Source: PFJX01 sp031426735
GTDB taxonomy: Bacteria; Pseudomonadota; Gammaproteobacteria; Burkholderiales; Thiobacillaceae
Assembly (NCBI GenBank): GCA_031426735.1
Contig: JASJPK010000078.1
Location: 1-64,000 of the forward strand
Length of the DNA stretch: 64,000 bases
Direction of reading: 5' to 3'
Shown here: piece by piece, positions 9,243 to 16,480 of the stretch
Layout: each line of letters begins with the position of its first letter
Position numbering within the stretch: the first letter of the stretch is position 1
Translations under genes and position numbers: made by a program
The notes under the pieces: model-generated
Databases searched by the model: none
Told to the model about the DNA's origin: nothing
Seen by the model: only the letters and a program-made list of their open reading frames with translations

Positions 9243-10468
9243 TGCTGTACAGCGTGTTCATGCTGGCGCTGCGCTCGATCCGTCGCAATCTGTTGCGCTC
9301 GTTCCTCACCATCCTGGGCATCGTCATCGGCGTCAGCGCAGTCATCACCATGGTCACCCTGGGTAATGGCGCCACCGCATCGATCAAGGCGCAAATCTCC
9401 GGTCTGGGCACCAACCTGCTGATGGTGCGGCCGGGCCAGCGCTCGGGGCCGGGTGGCAGCAGCGGCGGTGGGGGAGGGGGCGTGCCGCAATTCAAGGAAG
9501 GCGATGCCGAAGCCATTGCCGCGGAGATCGGCGGCATCGCCGCTGTGGCGCCGGAAGGCCGTGCCAGCGTCACCGTGGTGGCCAACGGACGCAACTGGGC
9601 CACCAGCGTTATCGGCAGCAGCAACGCCTGGTTCGACGCCGGAAACTGGAAGCTCGCCAGCGGCCGCATCTTCGAAGCCGACGAACAACTCGCGGGGGCA
9701 GCTGTCTGCATCATCGGCGAAACCGTGCGGCGCGAAATCTTCGACGGCAAGGCCGGGCAAACCGGGCTGGGCGAACAACTGCGCGTGCGCAAGTTCTCCT
9801 GCACGGTGATCGGCATTCTGTCCGCCAAAGGCCAGAGCGGCATGGGCGACCAGGACGACACCGTGGTGGTGCCGTTGCGCACGCTGCAACGCCGTGTCAC
9901 CGGCAGCCTCAAGGTGGCGACGTTGCTGGTGTCGATGCAGGACGGCAGCGACAGCGCGCCGCTGAAAGCCAGCCTGCGCCAACTGCTGCGCGAACGCCGC
10001 CAGCTCGCTGAAAGCGACGACGACAACTTCAATATCTTCGACACCCAGCAACTGGCCGAGACGCTATCGAGCACCACCCAGGTGCTGACCACACTGCTCG
10101 GCGCGGTGGCGGCGGTCAGCCTGCTGGTGGGCGGCATCGGCATCATGAACATCATGCTGGTCAGCGTCACCGAACGCACCCGCGAGATCGGCCTGCGCCT
10201 GGCCATCGGCGCGCTGGAACATGAAGTCTTGCTGCAGTTCCTGATCGAGGCCGTGGTGCTGTCGGCGCTCGGCGGCGTGGTCGGCATCCTGATCGCCACC
10301 GTCGCGTCCTGGGGCTTGTCCAGCCTGATGGGCGTGCCGTATGAATTCGACCCGTTCATCAACCTGCTGTCGCTGGCGTTCTCGGCCGGCATCGGCGTGC
10401 TGTTCGGCTATTTTCCGGCCCGACGCGCGGCGCGGATGGACCCGATCGAAGCGTTGCGGCACGAGTAG
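9242..10468 (+). CDS. MacB-like ABC transporter permease
   Basis: The 408-aa FtsX/MacB-type permease has one N-terminal helix (residues about 20-42, FLTILGIVIGVSAVITMVTL), a large periplasmic domain with a glycine-rich stretch near residue 80, and three C-terminal helices. It ends with the conserved ARMDPIEALRHE tail. The ATG at 9242 overlaps the ATPase stop codon. The stop codon TAG is itself the first base pairs of a long palindrome (10465-10573). A degenerate copy of the last ten codons lies on the far side of that palindrome. Confidence 0.92.
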
Positions 10469-10573
10469 GATGGGTAGAGCGAAGCGAAACCCATCAATCA
10501 CCCACCATCCAGCATCCATCGCACCTACCGGGCCACGCCATGATGGGTTTCGCTACCGCTCAACCTATCCTAC
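10465..10573. repeat. long palindrome (family P) at the macB-like stop codon
   Basis: The left arm starting TAGGATGGGTAGAGCGAAGC (10466-10496) pairs with the right arm ending CAACCTATCCTA (10541-10572), separated by about 44 nt. The same family occurs at 25520-25596 and 49798-49869. Confidence 0.75.
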
Positions 10574-10580
10574 CCAGCTA

Positions 10581-10609
10581 CCCTGATTGAAGCACTGCGG
10601 CACGAGTGA
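10581..10609 (+). pseudogene. degenerate copy of the 3' end of the macB-like permease gene
   Basis: The stretch reads LIEALRHE-stop in frame and matches 10440-10468 (PIEALRHE-stop) with few base differences. It lies just beyond the palindrome 10465-10573. It is a remnant or duplication, not a gene. Confidence 0.65.
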
Positions 10610-10667
10610 GGCGCAGCGCTTTGCTGCAGGCGACAATGTGAAGCACGTCAACCCGAAGGAAAGCACG

Positions 10668-11129
10668 ATGCTAACGAACCAGGACGTGACCACCATTGCG
10701 CATGTCATTCAACTAGCCATCGCGCCAGTGTTTCTGCTGACCGGCATCGGCTCGCTGCTGTCGGTAATGGCCACTCGGCTGGCGCGCATCATCGACCGTT
10801 CGCGCGTTGTTGAAAGCAAATGGAATTCAATGAATGAGCACGAGCGAGCCGAAGCCGGACCGGAATTCGCCAACCTTTCCCGCCGCGCCGGCTACACCAG
10901 TTGGGCAATCAATTTCGGCGCGCTCTCCGCCTTGCTGGTCTGCGCGCTGATCGCCGCGCTGTTTCTGGACGCACTGCTCGGCAGCAACCTGCGCTGGGTG
11001 GTCGGCGCGCTATTCGTGCTGGCCATGATGGCGCTGAGCGTCGGCATCGTGTTCCTCCTGCGCGAAGTTCATACCGCCACACATACGCTCCGCATCGGGC
11101 CGCCAGTGACGGCAGGCGGCAATGACTGA
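10668..11129 (+). CDS. DUF2721 family membrane protein
   Basis: The 153-aa protein starts MLTNQDVTTIAHVIQLAIAP, typical of DUF2721 membrane proteins. It has three hydrophobic segments (residues about 10-32, 78-100, 105-130), and the soluble loop between the first two contains ARIIDRSRVVE. The function of the family is not known. The ATG at 10668 has GAAGGA eight bases upstream; a longer frame would begin inside the duplicated permease remnant. It is probably transcribed on its own. Confidence 0.8.
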   Translation: MLTNQDVTTIAHVIQLAIAPVFLLTGIGSLLSVMATRLARIIDRSRVVESKWNSMNEHERAEAGPEFANLSRRAGYTSWAINFGALSALLVCALIAALFLDALLGSNLRWVVGALFVLAMMALSVGIVFLLREVHTATHTLRIGPPVTAGGND

Positions 11130-11249
11130 GCCCGTAATCACGGCATCCGCCATACGAGAATGCCGCAATCTGCAGACTTGATTTCCCGTGCAACACGTGG
11201 GGTACACCAACGATATGCGCCTCAAGTAAGAAAAGGCTGAGCACAGACC

Positions 11250-11275
11250 GTTGCCGGATTGTCATGTCCGGCAAC
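11250..11275. other. hairpin GTTGCCGGA/TCCGGCAAC
   Basis: A 9-bp stem with an 8-nt loop lies between two convergent genes. No T run follows, so it is a possible weak terminator. Nothing else is recognised in 11130-11334. Confidence 0.4.
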
Positions 11276-11334
11276 GCCGGCGCCATCGACGACAGCGCCT
11301 TGGTTGCGCTTACACAGAATTCAGCAATAGCCGC

Positions 11335-11409
11335 TTACCGAAATCCGAAAAATGACAAGACAAACAGGACAATGACGACGAAGCCGACGATGTAAATAAT
11401 GTTGTTCAT
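11335..11409 (-). CDS. 24-aa single-span membrane peptide
   Basis: The ATG at 11409 follows a strong ribosome binding site (GGAGGAG, six nt before the start). The peptide is 24 residues, MNNIIYIVGFVVIVLFVLSF and FGFR: a single hydrophobic helix with a basic end. It resembles the very small membrane proteins often found beside stress genes in betaproteobacteria, such as the Lmo0937-type protein at 29166. The evidence is the ribosome binding site, a purely transmembrane composition and isolation in an intergenic region. Confidence 0.55.
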   Translation of the reverse strand: MNNIIYIVGFVVIVLFVLSFFGFR

Positions 11410-11579
11410 GAAATGCTCCTCCGCGTGGATTGAACGTCCGAATCGGGCTATGCAGAACAATTCATCCATAGCCGAATTTCAGGCTACCCGGCCCAGGGAT
11501 TTCACTCTGTACGTTGTCGCACAGTGCCAGGATGACATGCGGGTTTCGCGATTCCGCGACGGGCAGCAACGAATACGAA

Positions 11580-12218
11580 TTACCCGAGTCCAGGCAGCAA
11601 CACCAGCAGCCCGCTGGTGAAAATCTCGACCGCGACGGCGGCCAGCAATAAACCCATCAAGCGGGTGGCGATGTTCACCCCGGTCTCGCCCAGCCAGAGG
11701 CTGACCGGCGTTGCCAGCCGCAACATCAGCCAGGCGCCGCCGGCCACCAGCAGGCAGCAGAACACGATCAGCCCCAGATGCAGCAGCGAGACCCGTTCCG
11801 TCGCGTAAACGATGGTGGTGGAGATTGCCCCAGGCCCGGCCAGCAGGGGAATGGCGAGCGGCACAACGGCAATGTTGTCCTTGTTCTGCGCCTCCATCGC
11901 CTCCTCCGGTGTCTGCCTTTGCCGGGTGGGCGTGGCATGCATCATGGAAACCGCCATCAGCAGGATCAGGATCGCGCCGCCCACCTTGAATGAAGCGATG
12001 GTGATGCCGAACAAGGCCAGAATGGGCTGGCCGAACACCGCCGCCAGGGACAACACCACGGCGACCGAAATGCTCGCCACCCGCGCGATCTGCATCTTTT
12101 CGGTTTTGCTGTTGTTCGCCGTCATGCTGATGAACAGCGGCAGCGCGCTGATCGGATTGACGATGACCACGAGGGCCACGAAGAACTTGACGTAATCGGC
12201 CCAGTGCAACACTTCCAT
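11580..12218 (-). CDS. MarC family integral membrane protein
   Basis: The 212-aa product has six predicted helices and the MarC/SNARE-like pattern: VNPISALPLFISMT in helix 1 and PLAIPLLAGPGAISTTIVYA in the middle, the two conserved N/P-rich half-helices. It is an inner-membrane protein; once linked to multiple antibiotic resistance, the family's true role is unknown. The ATG at 12218 is preceded by GGGAG at the right distance; the upstream extension to 12260 has no such support. It is transcribed alone. Confidence 0.88.
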   Translation of the reverse strand: MEVLHWADYVKFFVALVVIVNPISALPLFISMTANNSKTEKMQIARVASISVAVVLSLAAVFGQPILALFGITIASFKVGGAILILLMAVSMMHATPTRQRQTPEEAMEAQNKDNIAVVPLAIPLLAGPGAISTTIVYATERVSLLHLGLIVFCCLLVAGGAWLMLRLATPVSLWLGETGVNIATRLMGLLLAAVAVEIFTSGLLVLLPGLG

Positions 12219-12341
12219 GCGATCTCCCGAACGGGTCAGCGATATGGGGCACCGCCCCACGCGGTGCCGGCGTCAACCGCACCAGCTTGTGCGTCTCCCC
12301 GCTATTTCAAAGTGAGGCAGAGCAGGCAAGCACTCAAAGCG

Positions 12342-12375
12342 GCCGTCATTCCCGCGCAGGCGTGTGAATGACGGC
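12342..12375. repeat. MITE/REP-like hairpin (family R), partial
   Basis: GCCGTCATTCCCGCGCAGGC is followed by the inverted end GAATGACGGC. This is a shortened copy of the dispersed family. Confidence 0.6.
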
Positions 12376-12432
12376 AATTCTGGGCGATGGCTATTTATAC
12401 GCTTCAGGCCGCGCGATTAGAGCCTCACTCCG

Positions 12433-13485
12433 CTATTCGGCGAAATCGAAGATGACATTGACCCTACGGTTTTCCTGCCGCCCTGCCTGGCTGCTGTTGT
12501 AGGCGACACGCCGGGTCTGGCCGAAGCCCTCAGCGGCAAGCCGTGAACGCGCGACGCCGAATTTGTCAGCCAGGATGTTCACCACGTTCTGGGCGCGGCG
12601 CTGGGAGATATCCATCGCCAACTCGGGCGTCCCCTGCAGATTGCTGGCGTGCCCTTCCACCGTGGCGGTCATGGAGGGATTCTCTTGCATGAATTCAGCC
12701 ACTTTGCGCAGGCCCTCGTTGTACTCCGGCTTGACGTCGGCCTGGTTGCGGTCGAACTCGATCAGCAGGGCCATGGTGATCCGGGCCGGAACGACCCTCA
12801 GCCCCGCGATATCCGTCACGCAGCCAATGACAGCGTCGATGCGCCGGTTCTGGCGTTTTCCTGCCTCGCTGGCATTGCCAGCCAGGGGATTCGTCTCACC
12901 GTAACCCACGGCAGTCAGCCGCGAAGGGGCGATGCCGTGTTCGCGCACCAGATAGTCCACCACGCTGTCCGCCCGGCGCTGGGACAGTTTCATGTTGTGC
13001 TCATCGGTGCCCACATTGTCGGTGTGCCCCTCGATCACCGCCGAGTTGTCGGGGAATTTCTTCATGAAGTTGGCCAGCACGGCAAGCTTCTCCTTCACTT
13101 CGCGCTGCATCTCGTGACGGTCGATCTCGAACTGGATGTCGAGCACGGCGCAATACTCCTCGGTCCGCAGCGGGACAGGCGCGACGATAGTCGCGAGCGG
13201 AGGCGCCACTGGCGAGACAGGGATGGCTGCGACCGGTTCTGGCATCGCTGCTTTGCTGGCAGCGGGCAAGATTTCAAGCGCCATCGGCACCGGGCAAGGG
13301 ATGCCGAGCAACTCGCGGGCAGGGCAGCCGATGGTCCGATACAACTCGTAACCGATCGTTTTCCCGGTCAGGCTGGCGGCATTGGAAGGGTTGTAAAACA
13401 AGCCGACCGCCGCTTGTGCGTGGACAACACAGGCGGAAAACAAAGTCGCTACAAGAATGCTGAAATGCGAGGCCGTTATGCGCAT
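12433..13485 (-). CDS. double OmpA-domain surface protein (paralogue 1)
   Basis: The 350-aa exported protein has a signal peptide, then a short conserved segment (YNPSNAASLTG, LYRTIGCPARELLGIPCPV), a Pro/Val-rich linker, and two OmpA C-terminal-like domains. The first has the complete peptidoglycan-binding pattern (EGHTDNVG, LSQRRADSVVDYL). The second has EGHASNLQ and ISQRRAQNVV: the Asp that contacts diaminopimelate is replaced, while the Arg is kept. A close paralogue is at 21704-22693. The ATG at 13485 gives a proper signal peptide (MRITASHFSILVATLFSACV). Operator S3 is 77 nt upstream. Confidence 0.85.
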   Translation of the reverse strand: MRITASHFSILVATLFSACVVHAQAAVGLFYNPSNAASLTGKTIGYELYRTIGCPARELLGIPCPVPMALEILPAASKAAMPEPVAAIPVSPVAPPLATIVAPVPLRTEEYCAVLDIQFEIDRHEMQREVKEKLAVLANFMKKFPDNSAVIEGHTDNVGTDEHNMKLSQRRADSVVDYLVREHGIAPSRLTAVGYGETNPLAGNASEAGKRQNRRIDAVIGCVTDIAGLRVVPARITMALLIEFDRNQADVKPEYNEGLRKVAEFMQENPSMTATVEGHASNLQGTPELAMDISQRRAQNVVNILADKFGVARSRLAAEGFGQTRRVAYNSSQAGRQENRRVNVIFDFAE

Positions 13486-13561
13486 GACGGAACTCCTGAA
13501 TAGGGGTGACGCGGTGATGCGTCTCTGATTCCCTAAATACACGTATCCATCGCCGAATTCC

Positions 13562-13575
13562 GTACGCAACCGCAC
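13562..13575 (-). promoter_or_regulatory. regulon operator S3
   Basis: The site is GTACGC-AA-CCGCAC. On the minus strand TATTTA (13539-13534) begins 22 nt beyond the edge. It points to the OmpA-like gene starting at 13485. Confidence 0.52.
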
Positions 13576-13643
13576 ATAACGGCGTTTTCATTCGAATCGG
13601 CCAGATGAGCGCGCGCCATGCACTCCGCTCTATTTCAGACTAT

Positions 13644-13657
13644 GTACGTCAGCAGAC
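13644..13657 (+). promoter_or_regulatory. regulon operator S2
   Basis: The site is GTACGT-CA-GCAGAC followed by AGA. On the plus strand TACGCT (13680-13685) begins exactly 22 nt after the site; the minus strand has no such hexamer. It points to the DUF4360 gene at 13932, with a family R repeat in the presumed leader. Confidence 0.5.
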
Positions 13658-13756
13658 AGATAGCAAAGGCGCACCTCCATACGCTCCACCTTGCCGAGCC
13701 AAGACGCAGTGCGCCGAGTCTGTACACATCTCAATGTGGAAATGGTGAACACGGCT

Positions 13757-13810
13757 AAGGAAACGCTGATTTATTCGTCATCCCCGCGAATGCGGGAACG
13801 ACGAAATCGA
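13757..13810. repeat. MITE-like element (family R), one end
   Basis: The terminal sequence AAGGAAACGCTGATTTATTC leads into CGTCATCCCCGCGAATGCGGG. The opposite terminal repeat is missing or degenerate. Confidence 0.65.
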
Positions 13811-13931
13811 ATGAATCCGCGATTTCCTACAGACACGGCAATTCGGATGAACTGAATAAGTTCAGCACCGCATTTTTCTGTGTCAAATCATTCCTGCGTC
13901 ATGCAGGGCGATCAATTTCAGGAGATTCGAA

Positions 13932-14522
13932 ATGAAAAAAAGCATTCTGTTTTTTTCCGCAATCATGCTCAGCGCACCGGTTTTCGCCGATGACATTTCC
14001 CTGGGTGAACCCGGATACGGTGGAACGGGCTGTCCGGCTGGCACGGTATCTGTCACATTGAGTCCGGATGCCAAATCATTGAGCTTGCTATTCGACCAAT
14101 ATCAGGTGGCGGTGGGGGGTGAAAGTGGAAAAAGTTTTGACCGCAAGAGCTGCAACATCGCCATCCCTGTACATGTGCCGCAAGGATTAAGCGTTTCGGT
14201 CCTGAAAATCGACTTTCGTGGCTTTAATCATCTGCCGCGCTCGGCAAGCTCCCAGTTCAATGTCGAATACTTCTTCGCCGGCACCAAGGGTCCGTCATTC
14301 CAAAGAAAATTTCGCGGCCCGATTGATGCAGATTATCTGATCAATAACGAGATCATCGCCGAAGCAATCGTTTGGTCGGGTTGTGGCGCAGACGTCAACC
14401 TGCGAACCAATTCCAGCATGCGCCTGAGCTCGCTTTATAACCAGGAAGCCATGGCCTCGATTGACTCCGAAGACGTCAATGCAGCCATTATTTACCAACT
14501 GCAATGGAAGAAATGTAACTAG
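13932..14522 (+). CDS. DUF4360 family exported protein (copy 1)
   Basis: The 196-aa product has a signal peptide (MKKSILFFSAIMLSAPVFA) followed by a beta-rich domain with a conserved cysteine pattern: GCPAGTVSVTLSPDAKSLSL, then SCNIAIPVHVPQG, WSGCGADVNL and a final WKKCN. It matches the DUF4360 family of secreted proteins, whose function is unknown. AGGAG precedes the ATG. A paralogue (14694-15281) follows after a MITE-like repeat, so this is a tandem duplication that has diverged widely. Confidence 0.82.
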   Translation: MKKSILFFSAIMLSAPVFADDISLGEPGYGGTGCPAGTVSVTLSPDAKSLSLLFDQYQVAVGGESGKSFDRKSCNIAIPVHVPQGLSVSVLKIDFRGFNHLPRSASSQFNVEYFFAGTKGPSFQRKFRGPIDADYLINNEIIAEAIVWSGCGADVNLRTNSSMRLSSLYNQEAMASIDSEDVNAAIIYQLQWKKCN

Positions 14523-14632
14523 GGAAACACTGATTTATTCGTCATCCCCGCGAAGGCGGGGATCCAGGTTATTGATTTCACAGGATTCCGGCCTTCGCCG
14601 GAATGACGAAATTAGATTTAATCAGCGCTTCC
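14522..14632. repeat. complete MITE-like element (family R)
   Basis: The ends are GGGAAACACTGATTTA and its approximate inverted copy TAATCAGCGCTTCC. Inside are two hairpins, CCCCGCGAAGGCGGGG and CCGGCCTTCGCCGG, flanked by CGTCAT and ATGACG. It has no coding capacity. It sits between the two DUF4360 genes. Confidence 0.8.
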
Positions 14633-14693
14633 ATAGGCAAATATCGGGCGGTGCTTGGGTTCCAACACCGCCCTTTTTCTGGAGAAAAATTAA

Positions 14694-15281
14694 ATGAACA
14701 GGATGGCGAAAAGTGTTTTCGCATGCGCATTGCTAGCCAGCCTGCCGGCATTGGCCCAGGAAATCAACGCTTGCCCCGAGGGAAGCTATTCGATCGTTCT
14801 ATCCCCGGATGGTGCGGCTTTAAGTATTTTGTTTGACCAGTTCACCATCGAAAGCAGCGACATTTCTGGCAGCGGAATACAGAGAAAAGTTTGCCGTATT
14901 TTGTCGCCGCTGAATTTGCCCGCGAATCATTCCATCGGCGTTTACAAGGTCGATTACCGCGGCTTTGCGAAACTTGGCGCGAAACAGCAAGCCGAACTCG
15001 AAGTCCAGTATTTTTTAGGACCACGTGACAACGAACACGGTCGCGTTTTCAAACGAAAGGTCAAAGGCCCCAAAGAAGGGGATTATCTGTTTTCTGAAAC
15101 CATCGGCGCCGGACAAATGAAACGGGCAGGTTGTGGTGCTGCCGCTATGCTTGATGTCGGTATCTCACTCAGCCTGGATGCCAAACGGCAAACCGGCCAA
15201 GCCATGGCATCTTTAGATACCGCGGATGCCGCTCCGCTGGGGGCACTGGTCTTCCATCTGAATATGAAGAAATGTCCTTGA
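14694..15281 (+). CDS. DUF4360 family exported protein (copy 2)
   Basis: The 195-aa protein has a signal peptide (MAKSVFACALLASLPALAQ; the first residues are MNR) and the same cysteine layout as copy 1: ACPEGSYSIVLSPDGAALSI, VCRILSPLNLPANHS, RAGCGAAAML and a terminal MKKCP. It is presumably secreted or surface located; the function is unknown. CTGGAG precedes the ATG. Whether it shares a transcript with copy 1 is unclear because of the intervening repeat. Confidence 0.82.
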   Translation: MNRMAKSVFACALLASLPALAQEINACPEGSYSIVLSPDGAALSILFDQFTIESSDISGSGIQRKVCRILSPLNLPANHSIGVYKVDYRGFAKLGAKQQAELEVQYFLGPRDNEHGRVFKRKVKGPKEGDYLFSETIGAGQMKRAGCGAAAMLDVGISLSLDAKRQTGQAMASLDTADAAPLGALVFHLNMKKCP

Positions 15282-15304
15282 AGTCCTTGCAGCGTGGCTG
15301 CTTG

Positions 15305-15318
15305 GTGCGGCAACGAAC
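15305..15318 (+). promoter_or_regulatory. regulon operator S4
   Basis: The site is GTGCGG-CA-ACGAAC followed by AGA. GATTCT (15341-15346) starts exactly 22 nt further on. The start codon of the DUF883 gene is 80 nt from the site, and lipoprotein, phosphoketolase and acetate kinase genes follow with short gaps. Confidence 0.5.
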
Positions 15319-15397
15319 AGAATAAACGACAAAAACAGCGGATTCTGAAGCTGGTCTCCACGCCGGCATTTCGGCGTGACCCTCAATGGAGAACAGC

Positions 15398-15712
15398 ATG
15401 AAACATGCCATGGATGTATTCCCCAACGATCAATGGCTTACCGACATCAATACGGTTCTGGCCGATGCAGAGTCTTTGCTGAGTGCCACAGCCGAACAAG
15501 GCGGCGAACAGATCGCCCTGGTGCGCGCCAGGACGGAAACCTCGCTGCGCATGGCAAGAAGGCGGATGGTGGAAATGCAGACGGCCATGCAGGAAAGCAC
15601 CCGGGAGGCGGTCAGGCTGACCGATACCTATGTGCATGAAAACCCTTGGAATGCCGTGGGTGTCGCCGCCGGTTTCGGCTTGCTTCTAGGGTTTTTGCTG
15701 GGCCGCCGTTAA
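15398..15712 (+). CDS. DUF883 (ElaB/YqjD-like) membrane-anchored protein, copy 1
   Basis: The 104-aa product has an amphipathic, coiled-coil-prone body (DINTVLADAESLLSATAEQGGE) and a C-terminal anchor ENPWNAVGVAAGFGLLLGFL ending in GRR, diagnostic of the ElaB/YgaM/YqjD family. E. coli YqjD binds ribosomes at the membrane in stationary phase; that role here is inferred from family only. The ATG at 15398 has GGAG six bases before it. A paralogue lies at 29368-29679 in a full yqjDEK-type operon. It probably heads a unit with the lipoprotein, xfp and ackA genes. Confidence 0.88.
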   Translation: MKHAMDVFPNDQWLTDINTVLADAESLLSATAEQGGEQIALVRARTETSLRMARRRMVEMQTAMQESTREAVRLTDTYVHENPWNAVGVAAGFGLLLGFLLGRR

Positions 15713-15767
15713 TCGGCGAAGTCCGTTCCTGCACAGCCTGCCGCTGGATAACGCGGGGGTCATCGCG

Positions 15768-16436
15768 ATGACGCATTCGCTTCAATCGTGGCTTCGATCT
15801 CTAATGCTGGCAACGGCTGTGCTGGGTTTCGGCCTGAGCTTGTCCGCTTGCTCAACCACCAAGCAGTTGCATTCGACTACGCAGACCTTGTCGATCAGCC
15901 TTGAGCCGCAGGTGCTGCATACCTCCGGTATCGCATTCATCACGCCGTCTTCGGTGACCGGACAGGAAGAAGACAAGCAGGCATTGGCGCTGGCTTTTAC
16001 CGAAGCATTGAAGAAGGCGCGTCCGGAGTTGCGCGTCGTGCCATTGCCAGCGACCTTGAGTGCGATCAATCGCGCCAATCTCGCCGGTGAATATCGGCAG
16101 ATGTTCGAGGACTACCGCCTGACCGGAATCTTCAGTCGCGACACGTTGCTGAAGGTGTCGCGTGTGGCCGGTGTGCGCTATCTGGCGCAACTCAAACTGG
16201 GCGGTTTCAGGCAGGAATCGAAAAACCGCTGGGGCACGCTGGGCATTCGCATGCTGGAAACCAAGACCACGTCGCTGCGTTTGTATCTGCAAATCTGGGA
16301 CGGTGAAAACGGCGCGGTAGCCTGGGAAGGCGCGCAGGAGCTTTCGTCATCGCACGAAACGCTGCAGGAAGACGCCATTTCCTTCAAGACCGCCGTCGAA
16401 CAGTCCGCTGCCGAGTTGCTGGCACGCTTGCCATAG
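15768..16436 (+). CDS. lipoprotein of unknown function
   Basis: The 222-aa product has a signal peptide and lipobox LSAC (Cys28). The mature part contains KARPELRVVPLPATLSAINRA and alternating strands (YLAQLKLGG, LRLYLQIWDGENGAVAWEG), resembling a CsgG/TolB-N-like alpha/beta fold found in lipoproteins that assemble at the envelope. I do not assign a family. It lies 55 nt after the DUF883 gene and 44 nt before phosphoketolase. Confidence 0.72.
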   Translation: MTHSLQSWLRSLMLATAVLGFGLSLSACSTTKQLHSTTQTLSISLEPQVLHTSGIAFITPSSVTGQEEDKQALALAFTEALKKARPELRVVPLPATLSAINRANLAGEYRQMFEDYRLTGIFSRDTLLKVSRVAGVRYLAQLKLGGFRQESKNRWGTLGIRMLETKTTSLRLYLQIWDGENGAVAWEGAQELSSSHETLQEDAISFKTAVEQSAAELLARLP

Positions 16437-16480
16437 CGCTGGTCAGCGCATTTTTCAAAAAAAACACCTGGAGAAAAAAC

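Larger units (their letters stand above)
13486..13931. other. divergent regulatory intergenic region
   Basis: This 446-nt gap lies between the OmpA-like gene (minus) and a DUF4360 gene (plus). It holds operators S3 and S2 with their -10-like hexamers pointing in opposite directions, and a partial family R repeat. No convincing gene is present. Confidence 0.6.

Noticed and set aside
12649..13503. Long open frame on the plus strand opposite the OmpA-like gene, and similar long antisense frames opposite ftsK, sdhA, sucA, recJ and the kinase
   Set aside because: Low-complexity His/Arg/Gln-rich translations without start signals, typical of GC-rich complementary strands.
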